Made by a program: the position numbers and the translations under genes. A stretch of 64,000 nucleotides of DNA from Murimonas intestini (GTDB lineage Bacteria; Bacillota; Clostridia; Lachnospirales; Lachnospiraceae), in the NCBI GenBank assembly GCA_003148945.1, contig QGGY01000003.1, positions 310,001-374,000 on the forward strand. The letters run 5' to 3'. The notes below the pieces were generated by a model that made no database searches, was not told the origin of the DNA, and saw only the letters and a list, made by a program, of their open reading frames with translations. This document shows positions 1 to 9,384 of this stretch, piece after piece. Position 1 is the first letter of the stretch; every line of letters starts with the position of its first letter.

Positions 1-1
1 T

Positions 2-1273
2 CTGGAAAATGATGGGAAGATGAGGAGCTGGATATCCCTGACTGTAGACGGAGACACGAACCTGGCTACATATTATGAGAAGGACAGAGTGGCTGTATTT
101 GGCATCCACAGTATGAAAAACATGGAACAGGAGCTGCGGGAAAGCATGGGCAAAGAGATAAGCGTCATCCTGCTGGACAACGGGATAGCGCTGGAGAATA
201 AAGAGCTTTCAAAAGAGCTTGGACTCTCAGAAACGGTACAGTCATACTCAGATTCATTCCAGATGAAAAAGGGGAAATACCAGCTGTACGGGCGCCGTAT
301 CCCAAATATGGATCTGTGGGTGTGCACTGCGTATCCTGTCAATATATGGAGCGTTATGACTGTACAGCAGCTTTTTTTGCTGATCCTGACCGGAATCTCT
401 GTATTTGCAGTGGGCGTAATGTACAGATTTGTGCGCAGGGAAGTAGTCCGTCCCCTCCATCAGCTGACAGACACCATGAATACTATACGCAGGGGCGGAA
501 GCAGGGAAGTCCCCCGAATGGATGCGCGGTTTTACGAGATACAGGAAGTGAATGATACATTAGGGGAGATGGTCAGAGAACTGGAAAAACAGAAGCTGCT
601 TGTATATGAGGAAATCATTGAGAAGCAGAAAGCCCAGATGCAGTATCTGCAGCTTCAGCTGAAGCCCCATTTCTATCTGAACGGACTGAAAACATTAAAT
701 GCCCTGGCCATAGAGAACCAGACAGGAAAGATGCAGGAGCTGATACTGAATCTGTCTGCCCATCTGCGCTATCTGCTGCAGGCGGAGAGGGAATTGGTGC
801 CTCTGCGCATGGAACTGGAGTTTGTGGAGAATTATGTCAGCATGCAGAAGCATATCACCGGGCGTCCTGTGAACTGCAGCATTGTGAGGGATGGTGAAGC
901 AGACAGCTGGCTCGTACCTGTGCTGGCAGTGCATACCTTTGTGGAGAACAGTGTAAAGTACGCACGCCTGGGCGGAAGCAGCATACCTCTTGAGATACAA
1001 GTATCTGCAAGCCTGCTTGCCGCGGAGGAAGGCCGGTTTTTAGATTTGATCATACAGGACAACGGGCAGGGCTATCCTGATGAAATTCTGGAGGAAATCA
1101 ATGGAGATACTGCTGTTGGGACAAGGTGTGTGGGGATCAATAATATTAAACGGCGCTGCCAGCTCTTATATGGAGAGAGGGCGGAGTACAGCTTCGCTAA
1201 CTGTGACGGGGCTATGAGTGAATTAATAATACCGGAAAGGAAGCAGGAAGATGAATGTTTTGATTGTAGATGA
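2..1273 (+). CDS. Sensor histidine kinase, YesM type (5' partial)
   Basis: Membrane sensor kinase expected to phosphorylate the regulator encoded just downstream. The frame is open to the left edge, so the N-terminus lies outside the window; the ATG at 20 is internal. What remains shows the end of an extracellular sensor domain, one membrane segment (about 350-430), a HAMP-like linker, a HisKA_7 dimerisation motif and an HATPase_c domain with N-box (VENSVKYA) and G-box (DNGQGYPDE). The phospho-acceptor motif reads PHFYLNGLK instead of the usual PHFLYNTL; the His is kept. The 3' end overlaps the next gene by 23 bp, which suggests translational coupling. The following sugar importer implies the ligand is a sugar or its binding protein; this is inferred from context. 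Confidence 0.9.
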   Translation: MENDGKMRSWISLTVDGDTNLATYYEKDRVAVFGIHSMKNMEQELRESMGKEISVILLDNGIALENKELSKELGLSETVQSYSDSFQMKKGKYQLYGRRIPNMDLWVCTAYPVNIWSVMTVQQLFLLILTGISVFAVGVMYRFVRREVVRPLHQLTDTMNTIRRGGSREVPRMDARFYEIQEVNDTLGEMVRELEKQKLLVYEEIIEKQKAQMQYLQLQLKPHFYLNGLKTLNALAIENQTGKMQELILNLSAHLRYLLQAERELVPLRMELEFVENYVSMQKHITGRPVNCSIVRDGEADSWLVPVLAVHTFVENSVKYARLGGSSIPLEIQVSASLLAAEEGRFLDLIIQDNGQGYPDEILEEINGDTAVGTRCVGINNIKRRCQLLYGERAEYSFANCDGAMSELIIPERKQEDECFDCR

Positions 1274-2516
1274 CCAAAAGGCGGTTGTGGAAAGCCTGAA
1301 GAACGGGATACGCTGGGAGAGGCTGCCTGTGGAAAAAATATATACAGCCTGTAGTGCAAAAGAGGCGAAGCTGGTCCTTATGAATTTTGAGACGGATGTG
1401 CTGGTGAGTGATATTGAGATGCCGGAGGAAGACGGTATCTCACTGTGCAGATGGGCAAAAGAGAAGTTTGAGGGGCTGGAATGTATTTTCCTTACGTCCC
1501 ATGCAGAGTTTGAGTATGCCAAAGAAGCCATCAGAATGGGAGGCTTTGACTATATCCTCCAGCCTGTGAGGTATGAGGAGGTGGAGAAGGTGCTTTTAAA
1601 AGCCTGGGAAAAGATCAGCAGGCAGAAGAAGATACTGCAGATCATGGATACCCGGAAAATGGTAATACAGCAGAGAAATACCATACTGGACGCCATGATC
1701 TCAAAGATGCTGCAGGGTAAGGAGGAGGACGCAGGCCAGATTTATTCCCATTTTCACGAAATGTTCAGAACAGAATATAAAGACTGTGGGATATGTCCTG
1801 TACTGGTGCAGATCAGGAAGTGGAAAAAGATAACAAATGTGTGGGATGAGAAGCTTGTGAGAATGGTGCTGTGCAATGTGATGGAAGAACTTTTCCGGGA
1901 GGAAGACGGAAAGGCAGGGGTTTCCTGTCTGAGGGAGAACAGGTACTGGGTATTTTTGATCCTGGAAAAGGAAAAAGCGGGAGAGGAACTGGTGAGACAG
2001 AAAATCATGGCCTTCTACCAGTTCATAGACAGCAATATGGATTTTTCAATTGCTGTCTATCCCCCTGACCCATTATTTGAACAGGATTTCGTGAAGGCTT
2101 TCAACAGGCTGGGGCAAAGGGCAGATAATAATAAGGACAGGCAGAGAGGCATTTTCTGGGAGGATATTCCTGATGAGATCCGGGAAACAGAAGAAGATCC
2201 AATTGAGAAATCTATCCAGTATATAAAGCAGAATTTGAATAAGAACATCTCCAGAACAGATGTGGCAGGATACGTACATTTAAATGAAGAGTATTTTTCC
2301 AGGCTTTTTAAGCAGGAAACAGGGGCTACCTTCAAAGATTATATCCTGATGGAGAAGATGAAGGCGGCGCAGAAGCTTTTGGAAAAATCCAGGCTGTCAG
2401 TGAGCATCATAGCCTCTAAAGTAGGATACGATAATTTTTCCCATTTCTCTAAAATGTTTAAAAAGGTTACGAATCAGACTCCGCAGGAATACCGCAAAGA
2501 GAAACAGAAGTCATAA
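1251..2516 (+). CDS. Response regulator, YesN/AraC type
   Basis: Cytoplasmic DNA-binding response regulator of 421 residues. An N-terminal receiver domain has the acidic pair DD near residues 7-8 and the phospho-acceptor Asp54 in the motif VSDIEMPEEDG. A middle region of about 170 residues has no motif I recognise. The last 100 residues carry two AraC helix-turn-helix motifs, with the family-typical stretches YFSRLFKQETG and VGYDNFSHFSKMFK. The ATG at 1251 has a GGAAG ribosome site inside the kinase gene. It most likely activates the importer and hydrolase genes that follow, as YesN-type regulators do for adjacent sugar operons; this is inferred from position. Confidence 0.93.
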   Translation: MNVLIVDDQKAVVESLKNGIRWERLPVEKIYTACSAKEAKLVLMNFETDVLVSDIEMPEEDGISLCRWAKEKFEGLECIFLTSHAEFEYAKEAIRMGGFDYILQPVRYEEVEKVLLKAWEKISRQKKILQIMDTRKMVIQQRNTILDAMISKMLQGKEEDAGQIYSHFHEMFRTEYKDCGICPVLVQIRKWKKITNVWDEKLVRMVLCNVMEELFREEDGKAGVSCLRENRYWVFLILEKEKAGEELVRQKIMAFYQFIDSNMDFSIAVYPPDPLFEQDFVKAFNRLGQRADNNKDRQRGIFWEDIPDEIRETEEDPIEKSIQYIKQNLNKNISRTDVAGYVHLNEEYFSRLFKQETGATFKDYILMEKMKAAQKLLEKSRLSVSIIASKVGYDNFSHFSKMFKKVTNQTPQEYRKEKQKS

Positions 2517-2703
2517 AAACAACAATGGATATCATGAAAGTAGCAGTTTTTTATGAAAAGCCTTGGGAAGGCAATGGAGACATCACAAAAAGAATAAACA
2601 GAATCATAAAAACAGCAGAGAAAACAGACAGGAAAAAGTAAAATAACATCATCAGAAGCCTGTTGGAAAACGGGGCGGTAAAAGAGAAATGGAGGATGTT
2701 AGT

Positions 2704-4197
2704 ATGAGAAGAGGTTTTAAAAAGACGATTGCATTTGCAGGAGCGGCGGCTATGGCATTATCCCTGACAGCATGCGGGGGAGGAAGCGGCAGTGCGAAGG
2801 GCAGCAATGAAAGCAGCAAAGAAGGGGCGGCAAAGGATGAGGTTACAAGTGTAAATGTGCATATTCCCACAGCTTATGACCTGCCCGATGCACAGCTTGT
2901 GGAGGATGAGATCAATAAGATCACAGAAGATAAGTATAAGCTCCATCTGGATCTTAACTTTATTTCCACAGGAAACTGGCTGAACCAGTCCAATCTGCTG
3001 TTTACAGGAGATGAAGCAGACGTGATTGCCGTATATTCCACACCCCTGACTACATATGTGAGAAACGGACAGCTGGCAGACCTGACAGATTATTATAATA
3101 ATTCCACAGAAGGGATGAAAGGTATCTGGTCGGAGGCGGAGATAAACGGCACCTCAGTTAATGGAAAGATCTATGCGATCCCAAATATGAGAAACTTTGG
3201 AAATTATTTCGGCGTGACTGTAGATAAAGATATTGCGGCGGAATATGGATGGGAGGCAGGACAGAAGATTACATTTGAAGATCTTGACAAATTCCTGGCG
3301 GATATGCATGAGAAATATCCTGACCGCTACGGACTTGCACCCCAGGGCGGTGACACGCTGATCGGACAGTGGAGCTGGGATGGCCTGGGTGATACAAAGA
3401 TGATAGGGGTCCTGCCCGATCAGGGCCAGTCCACAGAAGTACAGAACCTGTTTGACACAGATGATTTCCAGGATTTCTGTAACTGGGCGCATAAATGGTA
3501 TCAGGACGGCTATATCATGAAAGATATTTTAAGCAATACAGAGCCCTGGCAGGGTATGATCAGAAACAAAAAAGCAGTGGCGGCGCTTAACAACTATGGG
3601 CCGAATAAGCTGGAAGGAATGATTAATGTAGTTATCCTGGATAAATGGGTTCCGGCCGGAAATTATCAGGATCTCTGCTATGGAATCAGTATGAACTCCA
3701 AAAAGAAGGACGCTGCATGGAAAGCCATGGAGATCCTCTATACAGATAAAGAGGTGGGGATTCTTCTGAATAATGGTATTGAAGGAAAGCATTATGTAAA
3801 AAATGAAGACGGTACCATTTCGATCCCAGACGGAAAATCAGCAGCTGACTGTGGATATGGGATGTCAGAACTGAACTGGATCACACCTTATTCAGCAAAT
3901 TCCTATCCTCTGCAGACAAATGGGGCGGATTATTTTGAAAAGCTGAAAGACTTCAATGCTTCCACATTAAAATCGAAGGCAAATGGATTTTTCTTTGACA
4001 ATACAGAAGTGGCAGACCAGTATACTGCCTGCTGCAATGTAATGGATAAATACTATAAGGCATTGATGTCAGGCGCTGTAGATGTTGAAAGTACAGTCAA
4101 ACAGGCGAATGAAGAGTTAAAGGCGGCTGGCATTGACGACATCATCAAGGCTAAACAGGAACAGCTGGATGCTTTCTTTGCCCAGCAGACGAAATAG
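2704..4197 (+). CDS. Sugar ABC transporter substrate-binding lipoprotein
   Basis: Extracellular lipoprotein of 497 residues that would capture an oligosaccharide for the two permeases downstream. The N-terminus is a lipoprotein signal with basic MRRGFKK, a hydrophobic stretch and lipobox LTAC, followed by a Gly/Ser-rich linker. Length and the W/Y/D-rich body fit the LplA/YtcQ group of family 1 binding proteins. The start at 2704 is preferred over the in-frame ATG at 2689 because GGAGG at 2691-2695 is well spaced only for 2704, and the signal peptide then begins properly. A gap of about 190 bp separates it from the regulator gene, so it may have its own promoter, but I could not fix one. The ligand is unknown. 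Confidence 0.9.
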   Translation: MRRGFKKTIAFAGAAAMALSLTACGGGSGSAKGSNESSKEGAAKDEVTSVNVHIPTAYDLPDAQLVEDEINKITEDKYKLHLDLNFISTGNWLNQSNLLFTGDEADVIAVYSTPLTTYVRNGQLADLTDYYNNSTEGMKGIWSEAEINGTSVNGKIYAIPNMRNFGNYFGVTVDKDIAAEYGWEAGQKITFEDLDKFLADMHEKYPDRYGLAPQGGDTLIGQWSWDGLGDTKMIGVLPDQGQSTEVQNLFDTDDFQDFCNWAHKWYQDGYIMKDILSNTEPWQGMIRNKKAVAALNNYGPNKLEGMINVVILDKWVPAGNYQDLCYGISMNSKKKDAAWKAMEILYTDKEVGILLNNGIEGKHYVKNEDGTISIPDGKSAADCGYGMSELNWITPYSANSYPLQTNGADYFEKLKDFNASTLKSKANGFFFDNTEVADQYTACCNVMDKYYKALMSGAVDVESTVKQANEELKAAGIDDIIKAKQEQLDAFFAQQTK

Positions 4198-4221
4198 GAC
4201 GTGCGGAGTAAGGAGGGTACT

Positions 4222-5166
4222 ATGGCAACTACAGCAAAGCCGGGGGGAATTCGAAGAACCAGCATGGCCAAAAGAAAAATGACATTGGCATTGTTTTCTA
4301 TGATGGTTCCGGGACTTATCTACCTGGTCATCAATAATTATATCCCCATGGCGGGACTGACCATCGCATTTAAAAAGTTTGATTACAGTAAGGGGATCTG
4401 GGGCAGTGAATGGTGCGGACTGAGCAACTTTACATATCTTTTCAAGACCCGGGATGCTTTTAATATTATCAGGAATACAGTACTGTACAATCTTGTGTTT
4501 ATTGTCCTTGGGACAATACTGGCTGTCACAGTGGCCATCATGCTGAACCTTCTGAGGGGAAGCATGAATAAAAAGATATATCAGACAGTGATCCTGATCC
4601 CATATCTGATCTCTATGGTAGTAGTATCTTATATTGTCTACGGGTTTCTCAGCCAGGAAAATGGATTTTTAAACAGTATGATCGTATCAGCGGGCGGTGA
4701 ATCCGTCAGCTGGTACACACAGTCCAAATACTGGCCGTTTATACTGACAATAGTGAACCTGTGGAAAGGTTTCGGCTATACAAGTATCCTGTATTACGCC
4801 ACAGTCATCGGAATCGACTCATCTTTGTATGAGGCGGCCACAGTGGACGGCGCCGGCAGATGGAAACAGATCTGGCACGTTACTCTTCCCGGACTGAGAG
4901 GTACTATCATCACTATGGTACTTTTAAATATAGGCCGCATGTTCTACTCAGATTTTGGATTGTTTTACCAGGTGCCCATGCGTTCAGGCCTTATCTCTTC
5001 TGTGACTGATACAATAGATGTATTTGTTTACAAAGCACTGACACAGCTTAACGATGTGGGACGTGCTTCAGCGGCAGGATTTATGCAGTCTGTTCTCGGA
5101 TTTATTCTGGTATTTGGCGCAAACATGATAATCCGTAAAGTAGATGAAGAAAGCGCATTATTCTAG
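4222..5166 (+). CDS. ABC sugar permease, LplB type
   Basis: Inner-membrane permease of 314 residues with about six hydrophobic segments. The cytoplasmic EAA loop, which docks the ATPase, reads EAATVDGAGRWKQIWHVTLP. It is the first of two permeases forming the channel with the binding protein just upstream. The start is placed at 4222 because AAGGAGGG at 4210-4217 is well spaced for this ATG; a GTG at 4201 would lie upstream of that site. No ATP-binding subunit is encoded nearby, as is common for this family, which usually shares an MsmX-type ATPase encoded elsewhere. Confidence 0.92.
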   Translation: MATTAKPGGIRRTSMAKRKMTLALFSMMVPGLIYLVINNYIPMAGLTIAFKKFDYSKGIWGSEWCGLSNFTYLFKTRDAFNIIRNTVLYNLVFIVLGTILAVTVAIMLNLLRGSMNKKIYQTVILIPYLISMVVVSYIVYGFLSQENGFLNSMIVSAGGESVSWYTQSKYWPFILTIVNLWKGFGYTSILYYATVIGIDSSLYEAATVDGAGRWKQIWHVTLPGLRGTIITMVLLNIGRMFYSDFGLFYQVPMRSGLISSVTDTIDVFVYKALTQLNDVGRASAAGFMQSVLGFILVFGANMIIRKVDEESALF

Positions 5167-5177
5167 GAGGAAATAAC

Positions 5178-6065
5178 ATGGTAAGCAGAAATAAAACAGG
5201 GCAGGCGGTCCTGAACATAATATTTATCTTGCTGACGGCAGCAGCAGTAGCTCCGTTTCTTTTACTGGTTTCCTCCTCTCTGACAAGTGAAGCATCACTT
5301 GTCAGAGAAGGATACTGTTTCGTTCCCCACGAATTTGACCTGGGGGCGTATACATACCTGTTTAAGAGCGGAGCCAAGATACTCAGGGGCTATGGCATAA
5401 CTATACTTGTCACTGTGATGGGAACTACTCTCAGTGTGCTTTTGACGACTTTGTTTGCGTATCCCCTGTCCAGAAAAGAGCTGCCGTTCAGGTACGGCTT
5501 CTCCTTCTTTGTATTTTTTACAATGCTGTTTAATGGCGGGCTGGTTCCCACATATATGATGTGGACTCAGGTTTTTCATATTAAGAATACTATTTTTGCC
5601 CTGCTTCTTCCGTCCCTGCTCATGAATGCATTTTATATCATCATGATGCGCTCATTTTTTACTTCTAACATTCCGGATGCGCTTGTGGAGGCGGCCAGGA
5701 TAGATGGAGCCGGTGAGTACAGGATATTGTACAGGATCGTACTTCCACTTTCCAAGCCGATGATGGCTACTATCTCTCTCATGGTAGGGCTGGGATACTG
5801 GAACGACTGGATGAACAGTCTCTATTATGTCTCAGATGAGAAAATGTTCAGCATACAGGCGATCTTAAATACCATCATTACGAATATCCAGTTCCTCATG
5901 AGCAGTTCCAGCACTGCCAGCTCCGGCATGGATGTGAGTACACTGCCCAGTGTGGGGATCAGGATGGCGATCGCTGTGATAGGGGTTGTGCCTGTTTTAT
6001 GCATCTATCCGTTCTTCCAGAAATATTTTGTGAAAGGGATTGTGGTAGGCGGTGTTAAGGGGTAA
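5178..6065 (+). CDS. ABC sugar permease, LplC/YtcP type
   Basis: Second channel subunit of the importer, 295 residues with about six membrane helices. The EAA loop is EAARIDGAGEYRILYRIVLP. It begins 11 bp after the first permease with an AGGAGG ribosome site, so the two are co-transcribed. The C-terminus ends KGIVVGGVKG, a typical ending for this subfamily (GAVKG or similar). The next gene, a sulfatase, follows 36 bp downstream on the same strand, so transport and hydrolysis probably share one transcript. Confidence 0.93.
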   Translation: MVSRNKTGQAVLNIIFILLTAAAVAPFLLLVSSSLTSEASLVREGYCFVPHEFDLGAYTYLFKSGAKILRGYGITILVTVMGTTLSVLLTTLFAYPLSRKELPFRYGFSFFVFFTMLFNGGLVPTYMMWTQVFHIKNTIFALLLPSLLMNAFYIIMMRSFFTSNIPDALVEAARIDGAGEYRILYRIVLPLSKPMMATISLMVGLGYWNDWMNSLYYVSDEKMFSIQAILNTIITNIQFLMSSSSTASSGMDVSTLPSVGIRMAIAVIGVVPVLCIYPFFQKYFVKGIVVGGVKG

Positions 6066-6101
6066 GATGGAAGGAAGCTGAGGAATATCAGGAGGAGCAA
6101 T

Positions 6102-7658
6102 ATGAAGACGATATTGATTTTTATGGACACATTGAACAGGCATATGCTGCGGGTATATAATCCGGAGGCAAAGGCAGTGACGCCGAACATCGACCGCCTG
6201 GCGGAAAAAAGCATGGTGTTTGACAAACATTTTATAGGTTCGGCGCCTTGTATGCCGGCGAGAAGGGATATCCTTACAGGCAGGCTGAACTTTCTGGAGA
6301 GAGGCTGGGGGCCGGTTGAGCCTTATGATGTGACTCTGCCCCAGCTGCTACGGGCACAGGGGGTCTTTACACATATAACAACCGACCACAGCCACTATAC
6401 TTCCATTGGGGGAGAAGGCTATATGCAGCAGTATGATACGTGGGATTTCAACCGGGGCCAGGAGACAGATGTGTGGGAGTCCAGGCTGGAAGAGCCCCCT
6501 GCTCCCAGGTCTTACCTGGGAAGGGTCGGACGTCAGTACCAGTGGAACCGCCAGCATTATAAAACAGACGGGGACAGGCCGACTCCCAGGACATTTGCGT
6601 CAGCAGTCAAATGGCTGAAAAATAATGAAGACAGAGATGATTATTTTCTGACAGTGGAGGCTTTTGACCCTCACGAGCCCTTTGATGCCTCTGAAGAGTT
6701 TAAGGCCATGTATCCTGATTCCTTTGACACCTTTTATGAATGGCCCCGGTATGATGCGCTGAATGAGCAGGAGACGCCGGAGGCAGTTGAGCATCTGAGG
6801 AACCAGTACTGCGCCACACTTTCCATGGCAGATAAGTGGCTTGGAAAACTGCTGGATGAGATGGACAGGCAGGATCTGTGGGAGGACACTCTTGTAATAT
6901 TTACCTCAGACCATGGCCATATGCTGGGAGAGCACGGTGTCACAGGAAAGAACAGATATCATGCCTGGAATGAGATGAGTCGTATTCCTCTGTTTATACA
7001 TCTGCCAGGGGGAAGAAACGCCGGTGAAAGAGCAGAGGGAGTGACCCAGAACATAGACCTGTTTCCCACCATCCTGGAATATTTCAGCAGGGAAAAGGAA
7101 GAGCGCATGGAGCGCGCCCAAAGAAGAAAAGAACAGGATAAAAAGAATCTGGCAGGAAGGATGTTCATCCCGCCGGACTGGAGTATGCCGGTCCAGGGCA
7201 GATCCCTCTGGTCGCTTCTGAATAGGGAAAAGGAAAAGATACGGGACTATGCCATCTATGGGTGGTTTGGAAAACCGGTAAACATTACAGATGGGGAATA
7301 TACATATTTCAGGGCAGCGGCAAATGATAAAAACGCCCCCCTCTACCTGTATGCGGCAGGGCTGACTTCCTTTGAGCAGTACCTGGGATGTAATCTGCCG
7401 GGAGAAGACATCTGTGCAGGTTATTTTCTGAAGAATGTTCCCATGCCTGTATTCAGGATCGACATGAGCAGGAAGACGCCAGAAAAACCGTCTATGGGTC
7501 TGGGAGAAAACAGACTCTACAGGATCTCCCATGATCCGGGGCAGCTGCATCCTCTGACAGATCCCCTTTTGGAGGAAAAATACTGCCAGGCTCTCATAAA
7601 GACAATGAAAGAGCATGATGCACCGGAGGAACAATTTGAAAGGCTGGGATTAATATGA
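6102..7658 (+). CDS. Cys-type sulfatase, cytoplasmic
   Basis: Arylsulfatase/alkaline-phosphatase superfamily enzyme of 518 residues. The maturation motif CMPAR has Cys50 as the residue expected to be oxidised to formylglycine. Metal-binding Asp residues lie near the start (FMDT) and in DHGHMLGEHG. There is no signal peptide, so it would act inside the cell on an imported sulfated sugar. In anaerobes such Cys sulfatases need the radical-SAM enzyme anSME, which is not encoded in this window. The ATG follows GGAGG, and the stop overlaps the next sulfatase start (ATGA). The substrate is unknown; phosphonate or phosphate monoesterase activity in the same superfamily cannot be excluded. Confidence 0.88.
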   Translation: MKTILIFMDTLNRHMLRVYNPEAKAVTPNIDRLAEKSMVFDKHFIGSAPCMPARRDILTGRLNFLERGWGPVEPYDVTLPQLLRAQGVFTHITTDHSHYTSIGGEGYMQQYDTWDFNRGQETDVWESRLEEPPAPRSYLGRVGRQYQWNRQHYKTDGDRPTPRTFASAVKWLKNNEDRDDYFLTVEAFDPHEPFDASEEFKAMYPDSFDTFYEWPRYDALNEQETPEAVEHLRNQYCATLSMADKWLGKLLDEMDRQDLWEDTLVIFTSDHGHMLGEHGVTGKNRYHAWNEMSRIPLFIHLPGGRNAGERAEGVTQNIDLFPTILEYFSREKEERMERAQRRKEQDKKNLAGRMFIPPDWSMPVQGRSLWSLLNREKEKIRDYAIYGWFGKPVNITDGEYTYFRAAANDKNAPLYLYAAGLTSFEQYLGCNLPGEDICAGYFLKNVPMPVFRIDMSRKTPEKPSMGLGENRLYRISHDPGQLHPLTDPLLEEKYCQALIKTMKEHDAPEEQFERLGLI

Positions 7659-9250
7659 GCTGCAGAAAACCGAATATTGTGTTTTTCTTCTCAGACCAGC
7701 AGCGTTGGGACACGGCTGGATGTCTGGGAGGCCCGGCCCAGGTAACGCCTAATCTGGATGCCATGGCAAAAGAAGGGGTGTGCTTTACAAATGCATTTAC
7801 CTGCCAGCCGGTCTGCGGTCCGGCGAGGGCCTGCCTGCAGACCGGGAAATATGCTACTCAGACGGGGTGCTACAGGAATAATATCGCTCTTCCTATGAAG
7901 GAAAAAACTCTGGCTTCTTATCTGAAGGAAGCGGGATATAAAGCAGGATACGTAGGAAAATGGCATCTGGCGTCCACAGGGGATGCATCTAATGAGCCCC
8001 TGGAAGATCCTGTGGAATATATATTTGAAGGGGTACCCAGGGAGCGCAGAGGCGGATATGATGACTTCTGGATCGCTTCAGATGTATTGGAGGCCACTTC
8101 ACACGGATATGGCGGCTATCTCTTTGATGAAAAGAATAAGAAGACAGAATTTACAGGCTACAGGACAGATGCGGTGACAGATTACGCGCTTGGCTATATA
8201 AAGAGCTGGAGGAAGGATGAGCCGCATTTTCTTTTACTGTCCCACATTGAGCCCCACCATCAGAATGACAGGAACTGTTTTGAAGGACCGGCAGGCTCGA
8301 AAGAGAGATTCAAAGATTTTGCTGCTCCGGCAGATCTTAAGGATGCGCCGGGAGACTGGGGCAGTGACTGGAAAACACAGTATCCTGATTATCTGGGATG
8401 CTGCAGGCGACTAGATGATAATCTGGGAAGAGTGCTGAAATGTCTGAAGGAGAACGGGCTAAGGGATAATACAATTGTCATCTACACAAGTGACCACGGT
8501 TCTCATTTTAAGACCAGAACCATGGAATATAAACGTTCCTGTCATGATGCCAGCATCCATATACCACTTGTGATAAGCGCGGGAAAAGATGTGCTGAGCA
8601 GCTTTACAGGCGGCAGAAAGGAGGAAAGGCTGGTAAGCCTGATCGATCTGCCGCCTACTATCCTGCGTATGGCAGGAATACGGCCCCCGGAGGATATGGC
8701 CGGACATGCTGTTCAGGATATGGAGAAGGGGCAGTGGCAGCAGGATGTATTTCTTCAGATCAGCGAAAGCCAGGTAGGACGCTGCATCCGCACAGAAAAA
8801 TATAAATATTCTGTCAGGTCTGTAGAAAAAAACGGATGGCTGGATGCGGGGGCGGATGTATATTATGAAGATTATTTCTACGATCTGGCAAAGGATCCTC
8901 ATGAACTGCATAATCTGTCCGGACATGCCGGTTATGAGCAGGCGGCGGAAGAACTGAAGAAACGTCTGAAGGAGTATATCAGGCAGGTGGAAGGAAAAGA
9001 GGCTGTAATCCTGCCGCCGCTTCCCTGGGAGTCAGTGCATAATGGGCTCAATGCCAGGGTATGTGACCTGGTGGAACATCCTCTCACAAAGAGAATGATG
9101 AAAGAATTGCTTCCAGCAGATTTTACTGAAAGGGTGGTCTATCAGCAGACAAAAGATATGCGGATATCTGAAGCCCTGAAAATATGGGGAAATCGGGCAG
9201 GAGAAGATATTGAGGAAAGGCTGTTATCCGGTCTGTGCAGATACAGCTGA
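7655..9250 (+). CDS. Cys-type sulfatase, second copy
   Basis: Sulfatase of 531 residues, different enough from its neighbour to suggest another substrate or linkage. The formylglycine motif is CGPAR with Cys54, followed by ACLQTGKYATQTG as in classical arylsulfatases. Metal ligands appear in SDQQRWDT and TSDHGSHF. It lacks a signal peptide, so it is expected in the cytoplasm. It starts by a 4-bp ATGA overlap with the previous gene, which implies translational coupling. About 130 bp without a gene follow before the rhamnosidase-like gene. Confidence 0.9.
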   Translation: MSCRKPNIVFFFSDQQRWDTAGCLGGPAQVTPNLDAMAKEGVCFTNAFTCQPVCGPARACLQTGKYATQTGCYRNNIALPMKEKTLASYLKEAGYKAGYVGKWHLASTGDASNEPLEDPVEYIFEGVPRERRGGYDDFWIASDVLEATSHGYGGYLFDEKNKKTEFTGYRTDAVTDYALGYIKSWRKDEPHFLLLSHIEPHHQNDRNCFEGPAGSKERFKDFAAPADLKDAPGDWGSDWKTQYPDYLGCCRRLDDNLGRVLKCLKENGLRDNTIVIYTSDHGSHFKTRTMEYKRSCHDASIHIPLVISAGKDVLSSFTGGRKEERLVSLIDLPPTILRMAGIRPPEDMAGHAVQDMEKGQWQQDVFLQISESQVGRCIRTEKYKYSVRSVEKNGWLDAGADVYYEDYFYDLAKDPHELHNLSGHAGYEQAAEELKKRLKEYIRQVEGKEAVILPPLPWESVHNGLNARVCDLVEHPLTKRMMKELLPADFTERVVYQQTKDMRISEALKIWGNRAGEDIEERLLSGLCRYS

Positions 9251-9278
9251 CCGGGATGCGTCAGGATGAAAAAATGTC

Positions 9279-9298
9279 ACAAAAGTATTATACTTTGT
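9279..9298. promoter_or_regulatory. Possible operator or -10 region before the GH78 gene
   Basis: A near-perfect inverted repeat, ACAAAAGTA then TACTTTGT, overlaps a TATACT sequence in the 134-bp gap between the second sulfatase and the rhamnosidase-like gene. It could be an operator over an internal promoter. No good -35 was found, so the call is weak. Confidence 0.3.
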
Positions 9299-9384
9299 CA
9301 AGAAAGGAATAGAACGCGGCGGTGTTATCCGGTATACTTCTAAATACAGGAAGTCTGCAGAATGCAGATACAGGAGGAGATTAT

